10,932 nt of DNA from Methylomonas sp. (GTDB lineage: Bacteria > Pseudomonadota > Gammaproteobacteria > Methylococcales > Methylomonadaceae). Every line of letters begins with the position of its first letter. The first letter of the stretch is position 1. Shown in pieces: positions 1 through 6,949 of this stretch. Under the pieces are notes generated by a model that had not been told where the DNA came from, searched no databases, and worked only from the letters and a program-made list of their open reading frames with translations. The position numbers and the translations under genes were made by a program. The stretch is from the NCBI GenBank assembly GCA_028688235.1, contig JAQTYP010000074.1:1-10932 (forward strand), read 5' to 3'.

Positions 1-364
1 CGGATGGCGTTAGAAACAGGGTCTCGACCTCGGGATACAGCTTGCGGTTCATCCCGGCCAACTGGAATTCGTATTCGAAATCCGATACAGCCCTCAAGCC
101 ACGGATGATCACGCTGGCCCGATGTTGTTTGGCGCACTCGACCAGCAGATTATCGAAGCCTATCACTTCGACATTGCTAAATCCCTCGACTACCATTTCC
201 AGCAGATGGACTCGCTCCTCCAATGAGAACAAGGGCAGCTTGCCCCGGCTCTCCGCTACTGCCACGATGACATGCCTGTAAAGTCTGGAGGCTCTGTGGA
301 TCAAATCAAGATGGCCATTGGTAACCGGATCGAAGGTGCCCGGATAGATTGCGGTAATTTGCAT
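1..364 (-). CDS. coaD: Phosphopantetheine adenylyltransferase (partial, 3' end outside the window)
   Basis: The enzyme transfers AMP from ATP to 4'-phosphopantetheine to give dephospho-CoA, the penultimate step of coenzyme A synthesis in the cytoplasm. Translating the minus strand from the ATG at 364 gives 121 residues, open to the window edge. It begins MQITAIYPGTFDPVTNGH, which carries the nucleotidyltransferase signature: GTFDP at 9-13 and the T/HxGH motif as TNGH at 15-18. RGLRAVSDFEYE near 88-99 is the conserved phosphopantetheine/ATP-site block. The family is about 160 residues, so the last quarter, including the ISSS-type motif, lies outside the window. No strong Shine-Dalgarno precedes the start, but homologues start here. 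It is the last visible gene of the M16–M16–rsmD–coaD cluster and lies 81 bp after rsmD with a hairpin between them. Confidence 0.97.
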   Translation of the reverse strand, partial: MQITAIYPGTFDPVTNGHLDLIHRASRLYRHVIVAVAESRGKLPLFSLEERVHLLEMVVEGFSNVEVIGFDNLLVECAKQHRASVIIRGLRAVSDFEYEFQLAGMNRKLYPEVETLFLTPS

Positions 365-385
365 GAGATTCGTTTTACATTGGGA

Positions 386-409
386 GGGCGGATTTTAAAG
401 CATCCGCCC
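386..409 (-). repeat. Perfect 8-bp inverted repeat between rsmD and coaD
   Basis: GGGCGGAT at 386-393 is mirrored by ATCCGCCC at 402-409 with an 8-nt AT-rich loop. It sits in the 81-bp gap after the rsmD stop and 21 nt before the coaD start. No T-run follows on either strand, so it is not a classic intrinsic terminator. It could be an RNA-processing or partial attenuation hairpin that lowers coaD expression relative to the upstream genes, or a REP-like element. This role is inferred; only the repeat is seen. Confidence 0.6.
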
Positions 410-445
410 GATAAAATCAGTCGATTTCCGACTGCTTGGCCGCGC

Positions 446-997
446 TTATTGGCGCTGGTACAGATTGTAACCGACATCCCCTGCGACTTTATGTTTCAGA
501 AGCCGCCAGGTGTCCGGCAAGTCATGCAATTTAAGCGCACGCTCGGTTTCGATATAAATTTTGCCGTAAGGCGCCACCAGTCCGGAACGATCGAGCTGAC
601 AGCATATCGGCGGCACCAGCCCTTGCGCAAAAGGAGGATCGAGAAAGACCACATCGAAACTTGCGCGGCAACTTTGCAAAAAAAACAGCACGTCGGCCTG
701 TACCACCTCAATTTGCCCGGCTTGCAATATTGCGGCATTCTCCTCGAGATTTTGACACGTCCTGGGATTGTTTTCGACCTGTACGACTTGCTTGGCCCCG
801 CGCGATGCAGCCTCGAAACCGAGTGCGCCGCTGCCGGCAAACAGGTCCAGGCAACGGCTACCCGCCACATCGGCTTGCAACCAGTTGAACAAGGTTTCCC
901 GAACGCGTGACGGCGTCGGCCGTAAACCGGGTGCATCGTCGAATGCGATGACCCGGCTACGCCATTGGCCGCCGATGATGCGCAGGCTGCCGCTCAT
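446..997 (-). CDS. rsmD: 16S rRNA (guanine(966)-N2)-methyltransferase
   Basis: RsmD uses S-adenosylmethionine to methylate N2 of G966 in 16S rRNA, near the P site, during 30S assembly. The 183-residue product matches the usual family length. Visible marks are the N-terminal RIIGGQWRSR (6-15), the RNA-facing LRPTPSRVRETLFNWL (25-40), the SAM-binding glycine loop DLFAGSGALG (51-60), the acidic end of strand 2 (VEN at 74-76), and the catalytic DPPF tetrad at 120-123. The start at 997 lies 2 nt after the stop codon of the upstream M16 gene. The short AAGG abuts the ATG, so translation probably depends on coupling to the gene before it. rsmD followed by coaD is a very common arrangement in proteobacteria. 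No truncation or odd residue was seen. Confidence 0.97.
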   Translation of the reverse strand: MSGSLRIIGGQWRSRVIAFDDAPGLRPTPSRVRETLFNWLQADVAGSRCLDLFAGSGALGFEAASRGAKQVVQVENNPRTCQNLEENAAILQAGQIEVVQADVLFFLQSCRASFDVVFLDPPFAQGLVPPICCQLDRSGLVAPYGKIYIETERALKLHDLPDTWRLLKHKVAGDVGYNLYQRQ

Positions 998-999
998 CC

Positions 1000-2328
1000 T
1001 TATTGGCCACTATCCGGTGCGGCGTTTTTGCTGCCGGTTCCGCCGACCGTAACGGTTTGCAACCACTGCGGTTTTATCCGGCGCTGGAAGGCATCCTTGA
1101 TATCGGCAACCGTCAGTGCCTCGACTTTGGCCGGAAAAGTATCCAGATAATCCAGAGGTTGCTGGTAAAAGCCTATCATCGTCACGTATTCGGTCAACTT
1201 GCTGTTGTTGTCGGTACGCAACGCAAAGCCGCCGGTGATATTTTTCTTGGCCGCCAGCAATTCGGCTTCGCTAGGGCCGTTCTTGATGAAATCGTTCAAC
1301 GTGGCATCCATCACCGCTATCGCTTGTTCGGTTTGATCGTTACGGGTTTGCAGACTCATGACGAACGGACCTTCGCGATACAAGGGCATGAATTGGCTGC
1401 CCGCGCTATAAGCCAAGCCGCGTTTTTCCCGGACTTCGTCGAACAGTTTAGATACCAAGCTGGCCCCGCCGAAAATGTGGTTACCTACATACAGCGCAAT
1501 ATAATCCGGATCTTTGCGATGCATTCCGGGCATGCCGGCCAATACATGGGTTTGTGTCGACGGAAAATCGATATGCTGCATGCCGGCTCGAGTCGGCAAT
1601 GCCACCGGCGGAATCTCGGTCGACTTTTCACCGACAGGCAGGCCGGCAATTAGTTTTTCCGCAGTCTGTTCGGCTTGTTGCCGACTCAAATCGCCGACGA
1701 TGACGACGATGGCATTGGCCGCGACATAATACTGTTTATGAAAGGCCTTAAGGTCGTCGGATTCGAAGCCGGCTACGGTTTCTATCATGCCTTCTTCGGG
1801 ATGAGCATAAGGGTGATCGTGATACAGCGCTTTTAGGAAAGCAATGTTAGCCAAGGCGCCGGGAGACTCCTCACGGTGTTTCAAGCCTGCTAAAGTACGG
1901 TTCTTTTCGCGTTGAAAATCCTCTTCGTTGAAGTTCGGCTTGGTCAAAATAGCCTGAAAAGTCATAAAAGCTTTATCGAACAAGTCTTTATCGGTCAAGG
2001 TGCGCAAGGACAACCAAGCCATATCCTCGGAAACGCCGGCCGAAAACATCGCGCCAACCGACTCGAAACGGTCGGCAATGGCGTCTGCATTCCAATCGCC
2101 GGCCCCGGTATCCAGCATCGCCGAAGTCAAAGCGGCCAAGCCGAATTGGTCGCCGTCGCGAGCGCTACCGGCATCGAAAGCCACGCGAATATCGGCCATG
2201 GGCAGGCTCGGCGTTTGCACGAAATAAACCCGAGTGCCTTGCTCGGTTTGCCAATGCTCGATGTGAACGCCGGCCCAACTGCACTGACTCAGCAATAACA
2301 AAAACAAAGCTGTTAAATTAATTCGCAT
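1000..2328 (-). CDS. Non-catalytic M16 family peptidase subunit, periplasmic
   Basis: This is a 442-residue M16B (insulinase/processing-peptidase-like) protein with a signal peptide (MRINLTALFLLLLSQCSWA, cleavage likely after about residue 19). The Gln before Cys16 makes a lipobox unlikely. The two homologous M16 domains are present, but at the position of the zinc motif HxxEH it reads A-L-T-S-A (66-70) inside GLAALTSAML, so both zinc histidines and the catalytic glutamate are gone. The C-terminal half keeps EKRGLAYSAGSQ, the substrate-holding Arg/Tyr pair. This is the pattern of the regulatory subunit in bacterial M16B heterodimers and of alpha-MPP in mitochondria. A strong TAGGAGG precedes the start, and the gene overlaps the catalytic partner by 11 nt, so equal amounts are likely made. 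The natural substrate is unknown; small periplasmic peptides are an inference. Confidence 0.95.
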   Translation of the reverse strand: MRINLTALFLLLLSQCSWAGVHIEHWQTEQGTRVYFVQTPSLPMADIRVAFDAGSARDGDQFGLAALTSAMLDTGAGDWNADAIADRFESVGAMFSAGVSEDMAWLSLRTLTDKDLFDKAFMTFQAILTKPNFNEEDFQREKNRTLAGLKHREESPGALANIAFLKALYHDHPYAHPEEGMIETVAGFESDDLKAFHKQYYVAANAIVVIVGDLSRQQAEQTAEKLIAGLPVGEKSTEIPPVALPTRAGMQHIDFPSTQTHVLAGMPGMHRKDPDYIALYVGNHIFGGASLVSKLFDEVREKRGLAYSAGSQFMPLYREGPFVMSLQTRNDQTEQAIAVMDATLNDFIKNGPSEAELLAAKKNITGGFALRTDNNSKLTEYVTMIGFYQQPLDYLDTFPAKVEALTVADIKDAFQRRIKPQWLQTVTVGGTGSKNAAPDSGQ

Positions 2329-3703
2329 GGCGACCTCCTATCGTTTTGCCGGCCTTAGTGGTTTCAGTAATCGGTTGCGGATCGAGATAAGCGACGGTCA
2401 AGCTATCTTCGATCAAATACTTACGCGCGACTTCCCGCACTCGTTCCGCTGTGACCCGATTGATTTTGTCGACGTATTGGCCGGCTTTTTGCCAGCCTAA
2501 GCCCACCGTTTCCAATAAGCCGAGTTCCATTGCCTGATAGAAATTGGAATCTTTTTGATAAATGTCGTTGGCCAAGACCTGGGCTTTGACCCGTTGCAAT
2601 TCCTCCTTGCCGACCAATTCGTTTTGCAATTGATAAATCTCTTGTTTCAATGCAAACTCGAGGTCGAATACGCTTTTGCCTTCGGCCGGGGTGGCTTCCA
2701 GCATGAATACGTCTGGCAGGCGCGCATTCAAGTCGTATTGGGCGCCCGCAGAGACCGCGATCTGCGAGCCGCGTATCAGGCGAGACGACAAGCGTGCACT
2801 ATTGCCGCCATCCAGAATTCCAGCCAACACCTCCAGTGCATAAGCCTCCCATTCGAGTGGGGCGCTGTTCAGCACAGGCACCTTGTAGCCCATCATCAGA
2901 TACGGCAGTTTGGCCGGGGCCTTGACGGTGAGTTTTCGCTGGCCTTTTTGTTCGATTTCCGCCTGCGCTTTGATCGGCTTGATATCGCTAGGCTTAAGGT
3001 TCGCAAAATATTGTTCGGCTAATTTAACCGTTTGTTCGGCATCGACGTCGCCGACGACGACGACGGTGGCATTATTGGGTGCGTACCATTGCTGATACCA
3101 GGCCTGCAAATCGTCTATCTTGTAGTTCTCGATATCGGATGGCCAGCCTATCACCGGATTCTTATAGGGGCTGTTGGTAAAAGCCACGGCGTTGAATTGT
3201 TCCTGGGTCTTGGCGCGCGGTTTGTCTTCGGTGCGCATCCTGCGTTCTTCGGTGACGACCTGCAGTTCTTTTTCCAACTCTTCGGCTTTCAGATCCAGAT
3301 TGCGCATCCGGTCGGCTTCCAGTTTAAAGCTGATTTCCAGGCGCGACTTTTCCAGCGTCTGGAAATAAGCCGTGTAATCGTTGCCGGTAAAGGCGTTTTC
3401 CTGGCCGCCGTTCTCGGCGATGATGCGGGAAAATTCGCCGGCGGGATATTGCTTCGTGCCCTTGAACATCATGTGTTCCAACATATGAGAAATGCCGGTG
3501 ATGCCGCCAGGCTCGTAGCTGCCACCGACCTTGTACCAGACTTGCGATACCACCACTGGGGCCCTATGGTCTTCTTTTACCAGTATTTTCAAGCCGTTGG
3601 CGAACGTTTGCTCCCGTATATTGCCTTCCTCGGCATGAGCCGATATTGCGGGACAAAGCAGCATGGCCGCCGCTATTGCCGGTTTCATCAATTCCAATTT
3701 CAT
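2318..3703 (-). CDS. Catalytic M16 family zinc metallopeptidase, periplasmic
   Basis: This is the first gene of the minus-strand cluster, an M16B zinc peptidase. I chose the ATG at 3703 (461 residues): GAGGGAG precedes it, and the product then opens with a clean signal peptide, MKLELMKPAIAAAMLLCPAISAHA, cleaved at AHA-EE. The open frame extends to a TTG at 3754, which would spoil that signal. The inverted zinc motif HMLEH is at 73-77, with the third zinc ligand Glu about 76 residues later in VVTEERR (Glu152/153). NGGQENAFTGNDYTAYF (98-114) is the typical following block. In the C-terminal domain the usual Arg/Tyr substrate pair is imperfect (SQIAVSAGAQ in place of the xLAYS pattern), which complements the downstream partner that has the pair but no zinc site. 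PqqL- or PqqF-like names are sometimes given, but no cofactor gene is nearby. Confidence 0.96.
   Translation of the reverse strand: MKLELMKPAIAAAMLLCPAISAHAEEGNIREQTFANGLKILVKEDHRAPVVVSQVWYKVGGSYEPGGITGISHMLEHMMFKGTKQYPAGEFSRIIAENGGQENAFTGNDYTAYFQTLEKSRLEISFKLEADRMRNLDLKAEELEKELQVVTEERRMRTEDKPRAKTQEQFNAVAFTNSPYKNPVIGWPSDIENYKIDDLQAWYQQWYAPNNATVVVVGDVDAEQTVKLAEQYFANLKPSDIKPIKAQAEIEQKGQRKLTVKAPAKLPYLMMGYKVPVLNSAPLEWEAYALEVLAGILDGGNSARLSSRLIRGSQIAVSAGAQYDLNARLPDVFMLEATPAEGKSVFDLEFALKQEIYQLQNELVGKEELQRVKAQVLANDIYQKDSNFYQAMELGLLETVGLGWQKAGQYVDKINRVTAERVREVARKYLIEDSLTVAYLDPQPITETTKAGKTIGGRHAN
2334..2340 (-). promoter_or_regulatory. Strong ribosome binding site for the second M16 gene
   Basis: The minus strand reads TAGGAGG, 5 nt before the ATG at 2328, inside the last codons of the upstream M16 gene. 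It fixes the start of the non-catalytic subunit and shows that the 11-nt gene overlap carries its own efficient initiation site. Confidence 0.85.
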
Positions 3704-3806
3704 GACTCCCTCGTTGTTAGAAAAATGAACGCCTGTGACGATTTCAATAATCAAAGGTTCACTGTTATTCTATAGCTTTAATGGCCTCTTAACTATTCGG
3801 AATCGA
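3704..3806. promoter_or_regulatory. Divergent promoter region between the M16 cluster and cyoE
   Basis: This 103-bp gap separates the divergent M16 cluster and cyoE and must hold both promoters or overlap them. For the minus strand, a good -10 TAGAAT lies at 3767-3772, with only a weak -35 (TAGTTA, 3790-3795) 17 bp upstream. That would give a leader of about 57 nt to the M16 start. For the plus strand, TATTCT at 3766-3771 with TTCAAT 17 bp upstream is a weak candidate. The two -10 elements would overlap on opposite strands. No operator palindrome was recognised. The positions are inferred by eye against the sigma-70 consensus. Confidence 0.35.
3706..3712 (-). promoter_or_regulatory. Ribosome binding site deciding the catalytic M16 start
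   Basis: The minus strand reads GAGGGAG just before the ATG at 3703. This supports that start over the upstream in-frame TTG at 3754, which has no comparable site and would add 17 residues in front of the signal peptide. Confidence 0.7.
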
Positions 3807-4697
3807 ATGACAGATAAAAGCACGAAATTATCCTGGAGAAATTATTACGAACTCTGTAAACCCAGGGTCGTGGCTTTAATCGTGTTTACCGCTATCGTAG
3901 GCATGCTGTTGGCCGTGCCCGGCTTGCCGCCGTTGAGTCTATTTTTATACGGCACCGTCGGCATCGCGCTGGCCGCCTCTTCGGCCGCCGCCATCAATCA
4001 TTTCATCGATCAAAAAGCCGATGCCGAAATGACTCGCACCAAAAACCGGCCACTACCCAAGGGCGAATTGAAGTCGCATCAGGTATTGATTTTTGCCGGC
4101 ACCATCGGCGCTGTCGCGATGGTGCTATTGATTTTGATGGTCAATGCATTGACGGCCTTCCTGACTTTTCTATCGTTGATTGGTTATGCGGTGATTTACA
4201 CCGTTTACTTGAAAAAATTGACGCCGCAAAATATCGTGATCGGCGGCATCGCCGGGGCCGCTCCGCCGCTGCTCGGCTGGACGGCCATGACGGGCGAAAT
4301 TCATCCTCATGCTTTGCTGTTGGTATTGATTATCTTCGTTTGGACCCCTCCGCATTTCTGGGCGCTGGCGATCGCCCGCCGAGACGAATACGCCAAAGTC
4401 GAAATTCCTATGCTGCCTGTCACCCACGGCGTCGAATTCACCCGCTTGCAAATTTTGCTGTATACGATTTTGCTGCTGATCACGACGCTATTGCCTTACC
4501 TGACGGGTATGAGCGGCCTGATTTATCTCTTATCCGCCATCGTACTGGGTCTGGGCTTTTTATATTACGCCGTGCAAATGATGCTAAAAAAAGACAATAA
4601 AACCGCGATGCGCACTTTCGGCTATTCGATTGTTTACTTGATGCTGATTTTCGCCGCGTTGTTGACCGACCACTATTATCCACTATCACTATCATGA
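3807..4697 (+). CDS. cyoE: Heme O synthase (protoheme IX farnesyltransferase)
   Basis: This inner-membrane UbiA-superfamily prenyltransferase attaches farnesyl to protoheme IX to make heme O, needed for heme-copper terminal oxidases (the gene is also named ctaB). I chose the ATG at 3807, giving 296 residues, the usual family length. The frame extends upstream to a GTG at 3735, but the added segment is not family-like. After a short cytoplasmic start with CKPRVVALIVFTAIVGM, about nine hydrophobic segments follow. The first Asp-rich prenyl-diphosphate/Mg site is N64-HFID68-QKAD72, followed by TRTKNRPLP. Other conserved blocks are WTPPHFWALA (179-188) and the second site ARRDEYAKVEIPMLPV (190-205). 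No oxidase subunit or ctaA gene lies in the window, so it is detached from the cox cluster here or is at its far end. It overlaps the next gene by ATGA. Confidence 0.97.
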   Translation: MTDKSTKLSWRNYYELCKPRVVALIVFTAIVGMLLAVPGLPPLSLFLYGTVGIALAASSAAAINHFIDQKADAEMTRTKNRPLPKGELKSHQVLIFAGTIGAVAMVLLILMVNALTAFLTFLSLIGYAVIYTVYLKKLTPQNIVIGGIAGAAPPLLGWTAMTGEIHPHALLLVLIIFVWTPPHFWALAIARRDEYAKVEIPMLPVTHGVEFTRLQILLYTILLLITTLLPYLTGMSGLIYLLSAIVLGLGFLYYAVQMMLKKDNKTAMRTFGYSIVYLMLIFAALLTDHYYPLSLS

Positions 4698-5695
4698 GTC
4701 TGACAGAACAAGAACATCCCTTCGCCGAATTCATCAAAATTTTGGGCAAAGGCAAAAAGGGCGCGCGCCCATTGACCCAGGACGAAGCTTATCGGGCGAT
4801 GAAGATGATACTGGCGAACGAAGTGCTGCCTATTCAGTTAGGCGCTTTTTTAATGCTGATGCGTATCAAGGAGGAAACTTGCGAAGAACTGGCCGGTTTT
4901 GTAACGGCCGTCAGAGAAAGCTTTAAGCATGCTCCAACTTTACCGATCGATCTGGATTGGTCGTCTTATGCCGGCAAACGCCGCCATCTGCCGTGGTTTT
5001 TGCTGTCCACCCTGCTGCTGGCCGAAAACGGCGTCAAGGTATTCATGCACGGGGCCAGCGGCCATACCCAAGGCCGGCTTTATACCGAAAACGTATTGGC
5101 AGAACTCGGCATAAGTGTCGCTCATTCGATGGCCGAAGCCGAGCAACAACTCTCGGCTACAAACTTTAGTTATTTATCGCTGGAACACATCTGCCTGCCG
5201 CTTTACGACATGATCAATCTGCGACCGGTCATGGGCTTGCGTTCGCCGGTACATACTCTGGTCAGACTGTTGAATCCATTCAATGCCAGCCACAGTATTC
5301 AAGGCATTTTCCATCCGAGCTACCGACAGGTGCACCAACATGCCGCCCTGCTATTGGGCGAACGCAATATGGCCGTGTTGAAGGGTGAAGGTGGTGAAAC
5401 CGAACGCAACCCGGATGTCGAATGCCTCGTTCAGAGCGTGTCCGCCGGCGAGCTGATAGACGAAACATGGCCGGCCTTGTTTACCCGCAGGCATATGAAA
5501 GCGGAAGAACTGAACCCGCTTCAGTTGACGGCCCTTTGGCGGGGAGAATCGACAGACGAATTTGCCGAGGCCACCGTTATCGGCACGGCCGCCGTCGCCC
5601 TGAAATTGTTGGGCAAGGCCGACAGCCAAGAAAGCGCCCATGCCATGGCCTCGGAATTTTGGTCGACTCGAAGCCGGCAACGTTTATCGAACTGA
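4694..5695 (+). CDS. TrpD2/YbiB-like protein (glycosyltransferase family 3 fold)
   Basis: This 333-residue protein has the layout of anthranilate phosphoribosyltransferase: an N-terminal helical domain (about 10-75, FAEFIKILGKGKKGARPLTQDEAY…) and an alpha/beta domain (about 85-325). HGASGHTQGRLYTENVLAELGI (119-140) and HPSYRQVHQH with VLKGEGGETERNPD align with conserved TrpD blocks. The PRPP-binding glycine loop GTGGD is missing; the corresponding place reads SSYAGKRRHLPW (90-101), which is basic. This fits the TrpD2 group, whose E. coli member YbiB has been described as a nucleic-acid-binding protein rather than an enzyme. Database names such as 'glycosyl transferase family protein' are therefore probably misleading. 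Its ATG overlaps the cyoE stop codon (ATGA) with no Shine-Dalgarno of its own, so it should be translated by reinitiation after cyoE. Its role in vivo is unknown. Confidence 0.85.
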   Translation: MSLTEQEHPFAEFIKILGKGKKGARPLTQDEAYRAMKMILANEVLPIQLGAFLMLMRIKEETCEELAGFVTAVRESFKHAPTLPIDLDWSSYAGKRRHLPWFLLSTLLLAENGVKVFMHGASGHTQGRLYTENVLAELGISVAHSMAEAEQQLSATNFSYLSLEHICLPLYDMINLRPVMGLRSPVHTLVRLLNPFNASHSIQGIFHPSYRQVHQHAALLLGERNMAVLKGEGGETERNPDVECLVQSVSAGELIDETWPALFTRRHMKAEELNPLQLTALWRGESTDEFAEATVIGTAAVALKLLGKADSQESAHAMASEFWSTRSRQRLSN

Positions 5696-5701
5696 TAGTC
5701 T

Positions 5702-6316
5702 TCACCTGTTGATGAAATGGGGCACACCCGGAATGGAATCGCGCTCGAGATGCAGATACTTCAACCCTAACAATGTCGAAGCCGGGCCTTGCTCGACCCA
5801 GATAACCTGACCTTCACCCTGTAACTCGAGGTGTTTGAAACTGAAATGGACAATCGAGCCGGGCTGAACCTCGACTTTCAAGCTCAGGGAAGCCATCAAT
5901 CCGTCGACCGAAACGTTTTCGGTATCGAAGGCGTAAACCTCATCGGTTATGATGATCTGTCCGTGCGCCGTCATATTTTTGCGATAGGCCCTGCGCCGAT
6001 ACAACAGGTCATCAATGTCATAAGTCAGGTTGCGAAACTCTACGGCGATCTGAAGGCATCGTTCAGCCTCCTCCGCCCTGACCACTTCGGCTTCGCCAGC
6101 CACTCGGAGTTTGGGCAAATAAATATCCACTAACGGCGAAATTTGTATACTCTTGAAAATACTCTTGACATGAACGGGCGAAGCATCATTCAATTCGGCC
6201 AACAGTCCGCTGAGCGACAGATTGACTACCCGTATGGGGTGCTCCTGGTAACCAATATATATGAGGCCCTCGCAGCCAAGCATTTTACGGTATGACCTTT
6301 CGACTCTTTCGGTCAT
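5702..6316 (-). CDS. Tandem PilZ domain protein, probable c-di-GMP receptor
   Basis: This is a 204-residue soluble protein. I prefer the ATG at 6316 to the upstream in-frame TTG at 6340, which would add 8 residues and overlap the divergent gene's leader. Residue numbers below are from 6316. Two PilZ-like halves follow each other. The second has the full c-di-GMP motif: RRAYR at 108-112 and NVSVDG at 134-139, followed by beta strands (GSIVHFSF, LQGEGQVIWVEQ). The first has NLSLSG at 32-37 but only an ERSYR-type motif at 6-10, so the first arginine of RxxxR is replaced by Glu. It probably binds poorly or serves as a structural or YcgR-N-like partner domain. There is no membrane segment and no enzymatic domain, so output must go through a partner protein. 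Its stop is 6 bp from the convergent TrpD2-like stop. Confidence 0.85.
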   Translation of the reverse strand: MTERVERSYRKMLGCEGLIYIGYQEHPIRVVNLSLSGLLAELNDASPVHVKSIFKSIQISPLVDIYLPKLRVAGEAEVVRAEEAERCLQIAVEFRNLTYDIDDLLYRRRAYRKNMTAHGQIIITDEVYAFDTENVSVDGLMASLSLKVEVQPGSIVHFSFKHLELQGEGQVIWVEQGPASTLLGLKYLHLERDSIPGVPHFINR

Positions 6317-6361
6317 TGCATGCACCACTTCAAAAATCAATCGGTTTGGCGTTCGAATGGA
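6317..6361. promoter_or_regulatory. Short divergent intergenic region, PilZ gene and SLT lipoprotein gene
   Basis: Only 45 bp separate the two chosen start codons, so each promoter must overlap the other's leader or coding start. No convincing -35/-10 pair or strong Shine-Dalgarno was seen for either gene. Shared regulation is possible but is inferred only from geometry. Confidence 0.3.
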
Positions 6362-6949
6362 ATGAGATTAACACCCTTGATCTTGGCTAGCTTAGCCAAT
6401 TTATCCGCCTGTGCCAATATCCCACCTCACAATCCGCATAATATCTGCGACATTTTCAGGGAAAAGGATGACTGGTACCAGGCCAGTCTTAACGCTTCCC
6501 GGCGTTGGGGGGTGCCGATAGCCGTGCAACTGTCCATCATCAACCAGGAGTCCGGCTTCGTTGCGGACGCCGAACCGCCTAGACCCACGATCTTGGGCTT
6601 CATTCCGTGGTTTCGCTCCAGCAGCGCCTATGGCTATGCTCAAGCCCAGAATGGTACCTGGTCGGATTATCAACGGCAAACCGGTAATAATTGGGCTGAC
6701 CGCGAAGACTTTGCCGATAGCTGCGATTTCGTCGCCTGGTATTGCGCGATTAGCAACAAAAAACTGGGCATAGCATCTCACGATGCCCAAAATCTGTATC
6801 TAGCTTACCATGAAGGCCACTCAGGATACAGGCAACAAAAATTCAAACCCTGGCTGATGAATGTTGCGAAAAAAGTCCATCAACGCGCTTGGCAATACGA
6901 TGCGCAATTGTCCGCTTGCAGACAGCAGTTGGAAAGCGAAGACCGATAG
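6362..6949 (+). CDS. Lysozyme-like SLT-domain lipoprotein (putative lytic transglycosylase)
   Basis: Starting at the ATG at 6362, the product is 195 residues and opens with a lipoprotein signal, MRLTPLILASLANLSAC, with lipobox LSAC and lipidated Cys17. The frame reaches back to an ATG at 6320, but that would put 14 polar residues before the signal. The mature part has the SLT lysozyme-like motifs: INQESGF with probable catalytic Glu63, GYAQ at 91-94 (the GLMQ-type motif), and AYHEGHSGY at 148-156 (the AYNAG-type motif). It would cleave the MurNAc-GlcNAc bond of peptidoglycan to form 1,6-anhydro ends, from the periplasmic face of the outer membrane. An insertion, EPPRPTILGFIPWFRSSS (71-88), lies between the first two motifs, and paired cysteines (121, 128) may form a disulfide. 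Activity is not certain, because His150 replaces the usual Asn of motif III. Confidence 0.83.
   Translation: MRLTPLILASLANLSACANIPPHNPHNICDIFREKDDWYQASLNASRRWGVPIAVQLSIINQESGFVADAEPPRPTILGFIPWFRSSSAYGYAQAQNGTWSDYQRQTGNNWADREDFADSCDFVAWYCAISNKKLGIASHDAQNLYLAYHEGHSGYRQQKFKPWLMNVAKKVHQRAWQYDAQLSACRQQLESEDR

Noticed and set aside
272..910. 212-residue plus-strand open frame over coaD and rsmD
   Set aside because: It is antisense to two clearly recognised genes, and its product has no recognisable family feature.
3032..3775. 247-residue plus-strand frame antisense to the catalytic M16 gene
   Set aside because: It lies opposite a gene with an HxxEH motif and signal peptide, and no plausible independent protein is seen.
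3735..3806. Upstream GTG start of cyoE, with the matching TTG start of the M16 gene at 3754
   Set aside because: Both would add non-family residues and make the two divergent genes overlap. The ATGs at 3807 and 3703 fit family length, signal peptide and ribosome site.
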